This document shows, piece by piece, positions 44,602 to 54,736 of a stretch of 64,000 bases of DNA; position 1 is the first letter of the stretch; each line of letters begins with the position of its first letter. Position numbers and translations under genes: made by a program. The notes under the pieces were generated by a model. The model was not told where the DNA came from. It made no database searches and saw only the letters and a program-made list of their open reading frames with translations. Origin of the DNA: Watersipora subatra (Eukaryota; Bryozoa; Gymnolaemata; Cheilostomatida; Watersiporidae); NCBI RefSeq assembly GCF_963576615.1, contig NC_088710.1, positions 4,320,001-4,384,000 of the forward strand, written 5' to 3'.

Positions 44602-47600
44602 ATGAACTTTTCAAAAAAAGTCAAAAATTCTATGATTGACTTGCTTAAAAACTTTGAAGAAACCTCAAGTTCAGGGTATTTTTTGCAAAAATATCGATAC
44701 ATTCCGGTAAAAAGAAATGGCCTAGTTGACAGCATAGATGCAAGCTTTCTTGGTGAAGGAACGTTTGGCAAAGTCTACAAAGTACAACATAGGGAGACAT
44801 GCAGGGAGTACGCAATGAAGATAGTGAAGATGTCCTATGAACAAAGCTACCGTCCTGGAGGTTCCACTACTATCTCTAAAATGGACAAAAATATCATTCT
44901 CCGTTTCCTACGGTACTGCCAGGAGGCATGTTTGCTATCTAGATTCACTAACGAAAATATTGTGAAAGTTCATGACAAGTGGATACAACAGCGAGATGTT
45001 CATGACAAGTGGATACAACAGCGGGATGAAAACTCCGAAAGCGAAGCTGTGAAGAACATACAGCTTATCTCCCATTTTTTGTCAAACTTGGATGAGACTG
45101 CCGAGACCCCTATACCAAAAGAAATAGCTGAAGCTATGGTTAAAACAGATGGTACCATTGGTTTTCTTTGCTAAAATAGTTGAGATAATATTTTAGAATA
45201 ATATTAATATGTGTGTAAATTATGTTAATGGATGGCAATAATTATGTGAAATGTGTCAAAGTACCTCCTTTAATTTCTACATTGCATTCAATTACAGCTT
45301 TAGCTCTGACTCATAATAACTATTGAATTTGCTAATAATGGACATTTTATATTTTTTGACTTGTAACAAAATTCACATTACAGTTATTTGGTATTAAAAG
45401 ATTCACCATGTCTTATTCTGTTGTGTTGTAGGTTCCAAATATGTGGAAATGTGATTACAAGCTCTTAAAAGCTCAAAAACGAACAGAAAATCGCAGCCAC
45501 ACGAAACCGCCGTAGTTTGGATTCCCTTTCCAAAACGGCGCAAATGTGATGTAGTTGTGAGAGATGGTTTCTGTTTACACTTTCTTGCAACCTTATTAGT
45601 CGAAATATTTTCACAAACATACTTCACGCATTGAATAAAACCATGTCTATTGTTCTTACGCGTCTGTTTTATCGTCATCGTAATGCTGTCACTTTTAGCA
45701 GTGATATCTTATAACTTACCGTAAAAAATCGTTAAACTTTTTAACCTTGCCTCGAATGAGTACATATCATTGTCTGATAATCATGACGAGTCTGTTGGTC
45801 ATCTGTGATAATCGAAAAGTGCTGCAAAAATTATTTGCGAAGTATTGGGTCACATGATCAGATTACGACTTGACGATTGAATAATGCCGAAACAAAACTG
45901 TAAAGTAGCGAGCATCTATATTTAATACGGGGTCTTCGGTAAAACCCGAAGTGTTTGTCATAAACTAGTACTACGATAAGTTTTATATTGAGCTTTTTAT
46001 TGGCCTTTCAATTCACGTGAGAATATAGGTGACAAGACGATAACCAAATTTCGTGGTTACGTCATCAAAATAAAGAGATTCCAATCTACGGCGACTTTTC
46101 GTTTTTGAGCTTTTAAGAGCTTGTAATCACAGTTCCACATATTTGGCACCTACAACACAACAGAGTAAAACATGGTGAATCTTTTGATACCAAATAACTG
46201 TAATGTGAATTTTGTTGCAAGTCAACCTCTAATGAATCGTATATATGAGAGAAAAGGGGACAGCTGACACCTTAGTACAAACCGTTCTTTAAGCTATTTA
46301 TAGATTTAGTTCCACACTTGTGTAGGGCACTCTTTATTAGCTTTACTTGAGTAATTATTGTTTGGGTGACCAATTAGTAGTGTACTATGTATATTATATA
46401 TATACTATATATAGTATATATAGTTTATATATAGTATATATATTTTATGCGTATAGTATATAATATATACTATATACATAAACTATATATAGTATATATA
46501 TACTATATATACTATATATATACTATATATAAACTATATATATAGTATATAGGCCTAATACTATATATAGTATATATAGTTTATGTATATATATACAGTT
46601 TATGTATATATATAGTTTATGTATATATATATATATATATCTACATATATATTTCTCAAAGTATGTATGCGTGTCCCTCCAGCTATAGCTATTATCAGAA
46701 TAGCGTACTTGGACAATGCTGACACCACGTAATGGCGTATCATCATTAAAAGTAGTGCTTATTAACTAGCTTACTGGAATTTTCCATTGGCATTGTGCCA
46801 GGCCACTTGACAATGGCCTGCCACTTGCTAGAGAGTTGTCTGCCCGTATGTGGCAGGCCAACTCTCATCTCTTCTCATTGCTTATAAGCTGATTTTTCAT
46901 ACCCGGGCAATGCCGGGAGGCACAGCTAGTGTATATATACAAACTAAACATATTAACTTTATAAGCTAAAGTTTGCTTGTACTGAGCAGATTCTAGTATA
47001 GTAGTTTAATAGACTACATGTGATTACAATACTATTAACAGGGACAGCTCAATATAACAGAGTGTCATGTGTTTCACATATCACATTTAATCTTAAACCA
47101 TAATTGTCACATACAACTTTTATTGTATCTTCTAGGTAAATCAGACACGCTGATTTTGTACTCGAAATAAAGATTGGTCCACTAACTTTCAGGGTAATGA
47201 AGGCTTTTTTACAGCGTTCTAATATCCGTCTTGAAAACAACACAATCGGCACAACAAGCTCCACCCATAAATATGTAACATAACCTAGCTTTTTAGGAAT
47301 GGAAGTTAGGGATGTTTAGTCCGATTTCGAATAATAGAGATGGCTGTCTTAAAACCCATTATTATCTAAATTCAGCCTTAAAAATAATCTGTTTTTTCTG
47401 AAAGGTAGATAAGCTATTTAACATTGCATATTTAAAAAAGAGCGATTTTATCACAAGCTAGCGTTGTTATTGCGCTTTTTTAAGCTCTTTTTTTTCTCGG
47501 TGTTTACCCTATTAAACATCTTGTAACAAGCTATGAGCAATTTTAAATAGTTTATCTACTTTTCATAAAAGACTGAGATTATTTTACAGGCTGAATTTAG

Positions 47601-48594
47601 ATAATAATGGGTTTTACGACACTCATCTCTATTATTTTAAATCGGAGTGAACATCCCTAACTTAAGTTCCTAAAAAGCTAGGCTACGTCACATATTTATG
47701 GGCGGAGCTTATTATGCCAATTGTGTTGTTTTTGAGACGGATATGGAAACGCTTTAAAAAAGCCTTAAGGACTTTGAAGGTTAGTGGACCAATCTTTTTT
47801 TTAGTACAAAATCGGAATCAACGTGTCTGATGTACCTAAAAAAGACGATAAAAGTTGTACGTTACCGTTATGGTTTAAAGTATGTTACAGACCTGACGCT
47901 TTACATGGCTATGGATCTATACGACACCAATCTAGACAAATGGCTTCAGGAACCAAAGAACAGGTTAGATGAAAGTTCTAAAGCTGAAATTATAAAAAGA
48001 CTGATCAACGCGTTGTCGTACCTTCATTCAAAATCCTGGTGCCATATGGATCTGAATCCAGTTAATATTCTTTTGAGGATGACTTTTGCTGGAGTAGAAT
48101 TGGCCATCGCTGACTTTGGATTAACCACCTTGTACAGTTCACAACCGATAGCTTTGGATGGGGATAGAGAAGGAAAGGCACCATACAACTTAGCTCCAGA
48201 TGAACACATCTCTGATAAGATCGACATCTGGTCTTTGGGACTCATTGTCTTCTATATCATCACATCCAGAGATAACTTTAAAGGATTGGAGGACACGGAG
48301 AATATAATGAACCTATTTCATACAGATACTTTGCTAAAGTTTCAACCGATAGTCCAACAGTGTTTGCAGCACAATCACGAAGAAAGAGTTAGCGCGGCAG
48401 ATCTTGAATCTGAATACTTTGATGAGAAGAGGGACACACAGAATATTCCATTAGAAAACCACAGTTCATCTTCTTCAGCTGAAGATAGTAGTACTTACTT
48501 GTCATGTAAACAGAGAATCTCGACAGATACTCTTTCATCAAATTTTTATCAGAGTTTTACTGATAAAATATCTTTGGAACATGACAGTCGCTGA
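44602..48594 (+). CDS. Ser/Thr protein kinase 2 (paralogue of kinase 1; altered catalytic loop)
   Basis: Exons 44602-45151 and 47891-48594, phase-1 junction (gt at 45152, ag at 47889-47890), 417 aa, no internal stop. Aligns throughout with kinase 1: MIDLLKNF near the start, FLGEGTFGKV (49-58), YAMK with Lys73, CQEACLLSRF with helix-C Glu108, NENIVKVHDKWIQ, a short acidic insert, LTLYMAMDLYD at the hinge, DFG (258-260) and SDKIDIWSLGLIV. Two oddities: the catalytic loop reads HMDLNPVN (235-242), so Asp237 is kept but the Lys two residues later is Asn239; and VHDKWIQQRD is duplicated in tandem (123-142; DNA 44968-45027). APE reads APD. The Ser-rich tail (SSSSAEDSS) is shorter than in kinase 1. 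An eIF2-alpha-kinase-like relation is inferred from the insert position. It may be a weak kinase, a pseudokinase or a regulatory partner; the intact frame argues for use. Confidence 0.85.
45356..46225 (+). mobile_element. long-TIR element, copy A (in kinase 2 intron)
   Basis: The ends are inverted repeats of about 130 bp: TTGACTTGTAACAAAATTCA followed by CATTACAGTTATTTGGTAT on the left, and the inverse TAACTGTAATGTGAATTTTG followed by TTGCAAGTCAA on the right, with further matched blocks (CACCATG, ACAACA, TTGTAATCACA, GAGCTTTTAAGAGC). Copies B (50030-50814) and C (52941-53863) are in the opposite orientation. No transposase is seen. A 92-codon minus-strand ORF recurs in part in all three copies but varies. 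Confidence 0.85.
46385..46640. repeat. (TATATAG/CTATATA)n tract
   Basis: AT-rich simple repeat made of ACTATATATAGT-type palindromes, able to form many hairpins. It directly precedes the Helitron copy. Confidence 0.93.
46640..46929 (+). mobile_element. non-autonomous Helitron, copy 2
   Basis: A 290-bp element: 5' A|TCTACATATATATTTCTC with AAAGTATGTATG, then GTCCCTCCAGCTATAGCTAT; 3' hairpin CCCGGGCAATGCCGGG, then AGGCACAG and CTAG|T. Insertion between A and T and the hairpin plus CTAG terminus are the Helitron hallmarks. The 5' and 3' ends match copy 1 at 12122-12973. Confidence 0.88.
47092..47877. repeat. 790-bp imperfect palindrome at the end of the kinase 2 intron
   Basis: Two arms of about 300-390 bp are inverted copies: left TAAACCATAATTG, ACAACTTTTAT, TAGGTAAATCAGACACG, TTGGTCCACTAACTTTCA, AACCTAGCTTTTTAGGAA, ACCCATTATTATCTAAATTC, mirrored on the right (GAATTTAGATAATAATGGGT, TTCCTAAAAAGCTAGG, GTTAGTGGACCAA, TACCGTTATGGTTTA). 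The symmetry centre is near 47485. The right arm ends 13 bp before exon 2. It is probably a foldback/MITE insertion. Confidence 0.88.
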
Positions 48595-48599
48595 AGCAT

Positions 48600-50029
48600 T
48601 ACAAATACGTTACCGCATATGCAAAGACCAAGTTTTTGTACATCTTACAGTATAAGAGATTGTTGCTATGTTTAAACTGTGTAAAACTTTATTGACTGCT
48701 TAGCACTAATTTTACTAGAATAGTTTTTATGATTACTTTTATTACCTCTCAAAATATAAAAAAATACCTTGTTATGCAGAGAGTTTGAGCATAATTGAAC
48801 CAGCGGATGCTATAGGAATGTGTAACATGTTTTTTTCGAACAACTCTAAAATCCACGCAGGTGTCTGATTAAACATTCCTATGGTCATTTATAACTCTAA
48901 CTAGAGATTGTGCTAGCAATTGATTATGGAACCATTGATATCTAGTTTCACAAGATCTGTAAGAAGAATAGTAGTACTCAACTGCCAATCTTAATAGGAA
49001 CACAGATATTTAAAAAAGTAAAAGTTGATAATCACAAAAACTTAAAATCATAGAGCGTTTCATTCAGTTTTGACTATCACTGTTGCAAATGAACACAAAC
49101 GAGAATTTTTTTTATATATTTTCTGCTAAAGATCTGACACTATAGATACGCATCAGCTAATATTTAACCAATCATATATTTCCTTATTACACACTGAATT
49201 TAAAGGTAGGACAGGTTAATTAAACATCTATGCTAATAAGCTTGACCAGTTTTAACGCTAGTTCTATCTCATCTTGTCACAAGGAGCCAGTTTCTGCCTT
49301 ATTTGCACTCTTTGATAATATCAGATACTACTTGAAGTTGTCTGCACTTTGCTCTTTAGTACAGTAAGAGCACAACAGAGATTTGCAGTGCTTTCAATTT
49401 AGCTGGTTTTAAACATCTGTTCATGCAAGTTTAATGAGCCACAATGAAAAATTTTGTTACATGTAGAATTGTCTGCTCTTTTTTAATGTTGATTGAATTG
49501 CCTGACTGTAGATTATCATGTTTCTCATTTGCCTGCGTGCACTGTGCAGAGAGTATCGTTCATTTGATAACTGTAGTTAATTGATAAAAGCTTGTTTACA
49601 CTTAAGACATCTACGGTAGTCTGATTACCATATCTTATGCCTCTAAAACAAGAGAAGCATTCAACAAAACTAAACTAGGTCAAAATTACACTAGGTCAAA
49701 ACTAAACTAGGTCAAAACTGAATTAAGTAGAAAGTAAACTAGACAAAAATGAAAAAAAAACGCATTCATAATTTCCTGAATAGTAGTTAACAATTGCCTG
49801 CAATATTTCCTTATCCACTCACTAAACTGGTGCTAAAATTGCTGAAAAATCATTTACTGGTAAAAGTGTTTACCATTTTTAGTATAATTTTTACATCTAT
49901 ACCTTGTATTTGTGAAGAGTTTTAATGTACTATAATGTTTGCAATAAAAATTGCACATGGAGGCAGGTCAATATAAGTTTGTGGCAGATGACCAATTGCT
50001 ACAGAACTGGATGAAGCTCTGCTAACATA
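48600..50029. other. intergenic, no gene recognised
   Basis: AT-rich, with a short array of AAACTAGGTCAAAACT-like words at about 49668-49755. No ORF of interest. AATAAA near 49943 may be a distal polyadenylation signal for kinase 2, but it is far away. Confidence 0.45.
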
Positions 50030-50814
50030 CTTAAAAGTTTACTTGCAACAAAATTCACATTACAGTTATTTAGTATCAAAAGATCCACCACTCAAGCTAA
50101 CTTGGTTATTATTTTGACACGTGGTGTTATCACGTGAATTGAAAGGCCAATAAAAGGCTCAATATAAAACTTATCGTAGCACTAGTTTATGGTAAACACT
50201 TCAGGTTCTACTGAAAAGCCCGTATCAAATATAGATGCTCGCTATGTTACAGTTTTGTTTCGGCTTGGTCTAATAATCTAGTCATAACCTGATCATGTGA
50301 CCTGTACATCTTGCCAAATAGCGCGAAAAATTTCTGCAGTGTTTTTCGACCATCACATGTGACCAACAGGCTCGTCATGTTTATAAGAGGATGATATTCA
50401 TTCCTTCGAGCTAAGGTTAAAAAATTCAACGAATTCTTATGGTAGGTTTTGAGATATCAGTGCTCAAAGTGACAGCGTTACAATGATGATGAAATAGACG
50501 CGTAAAGACAATAGACATGGTTTTATTGAATGTGTGAAGTATATTTGTGAAAATGTTTCGACGAATGAGGTTGCTTGAAAGTGTAAACAGAAGCCATCTC
50601 CTACAACTACGTCACATTTGAGCCGTTTTGGAAATGAATTCCAATCTACGGCGTTTTCGTGATGGTTGCGATTGACTGTTCGTCTTTTAGCTTTTAATAG
50701 CTTGTAATCTCCTTTCCACGTTGTTTGCACCTAAAATGCAACAGAGTAAGACATGGTGAATCTTTTGATACCAAATAATTATAATGTGAAATTTGTTGCG
50801 AGTCAACCTTTAAG
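50030..50814 (-). mobile_element. long-TIR element, copy B
   Basis: Left end CTTAAAAGTTTACTTGCAAC, right end GTTGCGAGTCAACCTTTAAG, with long inner inverted repeats shared with copies A and C. Orientation is opposite to copy A. No target duplication could be read. Confidence 0.82.
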
Positions 50815-52940
50815 CCACAACCATCGACAGTCTTGGTCTCCTCCACTGTCTGCAAGAGAACAAAAACATCCCAAGTATATAATAAATTGTGAAATACTCT
50901 TTTGTAATAATTACTAGCTATCCATCTGTCCCTGTTTTATGATTTGTCACAATCAAAGAGCAAATAGCCAACCAAGCTAGTTTTTCAGCCATAAGCCAAT
51001 GCTGCGTGGAAAAAGTTATCCGGTGATAGATTGCATTCCTAGAACATTTCAACTAGTAAATAATTAGTTTTCTAAAAGTGGATAGGTGAAATGCTAGCTA
51101 CAAAATCTTCCATAAACATTTTGTAAACTCACACTGACTTCTTATCAGAATTGGATTAGAGCATAATATAACTGCTCATGTTTGTCTGTGCTGCATCAAA
51201 AACCCCAAGGTTTTTTTTCATTAGCACAACCAGCAGGCAGTTTGTGTGCAAATGTTCGCAGAGTTGCTCTTAGATGAAATTATTGCCTGTGCAATATCGA
51301 ACATCAATGCTGACTCAACAAGGAGGAATGCTGAGACCATGTAAGACCTGAGAATCAAAAACTTTGTAATGGTCCAACCTTTACAACACGCCCAGTCGGC
51401 TGCCATGTTTATTCATATGCACAAATGTTAAAAGACTAATTAAAATTCTATGGAGTATTTCAAAATATAATAGCATTTAAAGTTAGCTTGTAATACCATC
51501 GTGGCCGAATGGTGAACTCTGTCTAATTATAGATCTTTTATATCTGGTCTTTAGAATTCGTTTGCTTTTTTGTCTATCTCAAGAAGTTCTTGTGACGTTT
51601 TTTTGCTCTATAAAAATGGCAATGGAAAGGGCTTTCTATGACACCATTATGAATATAAACTTTCAAAAAGCCACCAGGTAAGAAACTGCACATAAGGTGA
51701 GGTGGTCAGAGAATATCCATGTATAGTAGTGCAAGACTGATATAACTATATAACAAGACTAATATAACTGCAAAACCTTCAGACTGAATTGATATGCCTT
51801 TGGCATGACAATGTTATGACACTTGTTATGTTATGACAATGTTATAGCACAGTCCTCATATTTATTAATTTCTGTCATCTAGTTTCAACTAGACACAAAT
51901 CAATTTCCATGCTTGTAATCTTATTTTTTAACCTGAATTTAATCCCTAAAAGTTTTCCCTTCTGTCTATGATCTACTTGTCTTGCAAAATTATTGTAGCC
52001 ACACTTTATGTAAACCAACACATTGCGAAGGAAAGTCAAAGATCACAACATTTCACACACTTCCAATGGTTTCATGTCAAAAATGGTCATTGGCTAATAT
52101 TAAACACCATTTTATCTCAGTTTAATAAATAAAATTTTTCCCTCACTGTGTTTGCTTATTTTCCATTTTTAATAAAGCATTTTACTCCTGTAAAATAATT
52201 CACCTAAAACCAATACCCATAACTTCATTACGATATTATTCGACACCACAAATAATAATATTTTGAATAGAGACAATCGTAAGTTTCATACTTACATTGC
52301 CAGCCTATTTGACATTTCCTTTATACTTACCCTTCCTATCTAACATTAGCTTTTGTAAAAGACAGTCATCTATCTCTAATCCATACTTGAAAAATTTTAA
52401 CAATCATCATTTTTTCCTTTTAAATCTTTTCTTTCTGAGCATGTACATGTGTCTATAAAGCACTCCGATCGAATGTTTTTCCCGTTGAGGTTCTAATATA
52501 TATCAGCAATGTTGATTGGGCCATGCTACTGTAGATAAACCACAAATATAAACTAGGTACGTATCAGATATTTTTATAAACAAGGACATCTGGGACCAAG
52601 GCATCTACCTACTGTTCTTGTACTATTCATCCATCAAATAATCATCGGTCTAATAATGGTCGGTCAAATAATCGTCAATCTAATAATCGTCGGTCTAACA
52701 AACAAGAATTATTTGTTGCACGGCTCATCTACTGTACACTCCACTCATGAAAACAGGGAATATGCTTACTTCGAGTTTAAAAAGATTTGTTTGCAAAGAA
52801 GCAGTAATTTCGAGTAACCAAGTGATTAGTTAAAATTCGTAGTTGTTCTTCATTCAGATGTGACACAGTCTACAAGTCTACAAGTCTGTATGTTTGCTCT
52901 TACTTTTGTTTATAGTAAAACCTTTGAAAAGAAAATCATC
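50815..52940. other. intergenic, no gene recognised
   Basis: No gene or large repeat seen. A small array of AATAATCGTC words (about 52640-52700) is related to the one at 55965-56095. Confidence 0.45.
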
Positions 52941-53863
52941 CTTAAAGATTGACTTGCAACAAAATTCACATTACAGTTATTTGGTATCAAAAGATTCACC
53001 ATGTGTTACTCTGTTGTATTGTAGGTTCAAAATATGTGGGAATGTGATTACAAGATTTTGAAAGCTCAAAAACAAACAGGTAAAAAGATGGCCGTAGTTT
53101 GGAATCCCTTTATTTTGATGGCGTACTCAACACGACGTGGTTATTGTTATGACACGTGATGTTATCACATGAAATGAAAGGCCAACGAAAGGCTCAATAT
53201 AAAAAGTCTTGTAACACTAGTTCGTGACAGACACTTCGGGTTCTACCGGAAATCCCTTGTCAAATATACATGTAGACGATTGCTACTTTACAGTTTTGTT
53301 TCAGCTTGGTCTAATCATCTAGTCGTAATCTGATCCTGTGACCCATATTCTGGAAAATGGCGCGAACAATTTCTGCAGCATTTTTCAACCACCACAGGTG
53401 ACCAACAGGCTCCTCATAGTTATCAGAGGATCCCCCTCGAGCTAAGGTTAAAAGGTCATTTGTAGTTTTTTTTAAAAACTAATTTTTAAGGTAGGTTTTG
53501 AGATATCAGTGCTCAAAGTGACAGCACTACAATGATAATGAAATAGACGGGTAAAGACAATAGACATGGTTTTATTGAATGCGTGAAGTATATTTGTAAA
53601 AATATTTCGACGAACGAGGTCACATAAAAGTGTAAACAGGAGCACATCGTGTTCAACTACGTCACACTTGAGCCATTTGGAGAGGGATTCCAACCTACGG
53701 CGTTTTTGTGATGTCTGCGATTAATTGTTAGTTTTTTAGCTTTCAAGAGCTTGTAATCACATTTTCACATATTTTGAACCTACAACACGGCAGAGGAAGA
53801 CATGGTGAACTTTTTGATACAAAATAACTGTAATGTGAATTTTGTTGCAAGTCAACCTTTAAG
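52941..53863 (-). mobile_element. long-TIR element, copy C
   Basis: The best-preserved copy: CTTAAAGATTGACTTGCAAC at the left and GTTGCAAGTCAACCTTTAAG at the right, then CAAAATTCACATTACAG inverted on both sides. It defines the terminal sequence CTTAAAGGTTGACTTGCAAC for the family. 923 bp; same orientation as copy B. Confidence 0.87.
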
Positions 53864-53869
53864 GAAGGA

Positions 53870-54736
53870 AAGGAGCCTCTCCACTTGTCACAGTGAAGGT
53901 CGAACCACAAAGGATTGATGTTAACTATTTTTATAAAACTAATTTGTTTTTGTCAGGTTAAAAATAAGGATTGATCAACTGTAGGAAAACTGAATAACGA
54001 TGTACAGGTTATTGTGCGCTTGCTGCCAGAAAGTTATATGAAAATCGAACTACACCAGAATTTGTTCGCATGTAAACACAAAAAAATCTTTCCTCTGAAA
54101 ACTTCCAAAACAAATTCAAATAAAAACTTACATAGATGGTAAATGCCATAAATATGGCAAAAGGCAAGAGAGTAGAAGACACTAACTTTTAAAAATTATT
54201 TTCCAAAAGGAAAATTTCAAACTGCACTATTCTGAATACATTGGTTTGACGTTCGAATCACAATAACAGTAAAAATTATAAAATTAAAATGTTAATTGAA
54301 AATACATTTAAGTAAATTTATATACTGAACTAGTCAATCAATAAGAATGATTTTCTCAGTGAGCAAAGAAGAGCAACTCCAACACAGACATGGTAACAAT
54401 CCAGTTTTCAACCTTTCACTCCATGTATTTTATTCGAAGCTCATGAGAAAAATTAACTTTCTAACCTTTTAAATCAACTTGCATTAACAACATCCGATGG
54501 TCAACAGAACAGAAAGAGACAGTCTTACAGGACTAGGGATTGTAAAGTTATAGCTACATGATAACATATATATTCATTATATCTTCGACTAGCTGCATAT
54601 AAAACTCAAACGAAGAGGGTTCACTCATAAAATTGTTATGACATCCGATGAGGGATAATCTCTATATAAACTCGTACAAAATACATCTAGTACACAAAAA
54701 AGGTTGTGGAAGAAAAAACATTGAGCAAACCGGTAA
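53870..54736. other. 3' flank of the elongase gene
   Basis: The presumed 3' UTR of the minus-strand ELOVL gene and flanking sequence. A minus-strand AATAAA (TTTATT on the plus strand) near 54428 is a candidate polyadenylation signal. No other gene seen. Confidence 0.4.

Noticed and set aside
47049-47264. 71-codon minus-strand ORF resembling the plus ORF at 47830
   Set aside because: The similarity is due to the two arms of the inverted repeat, not to a gene family.
47830-47890. Met at 47830 as start of kinase 2
   Set aside because: The codons before 47891 belong to the right arm of the intronic palindrome. The phase-1 acceptor at 47890 joins perfectly to exon 1 at 45151 and aligns with kinase 1.
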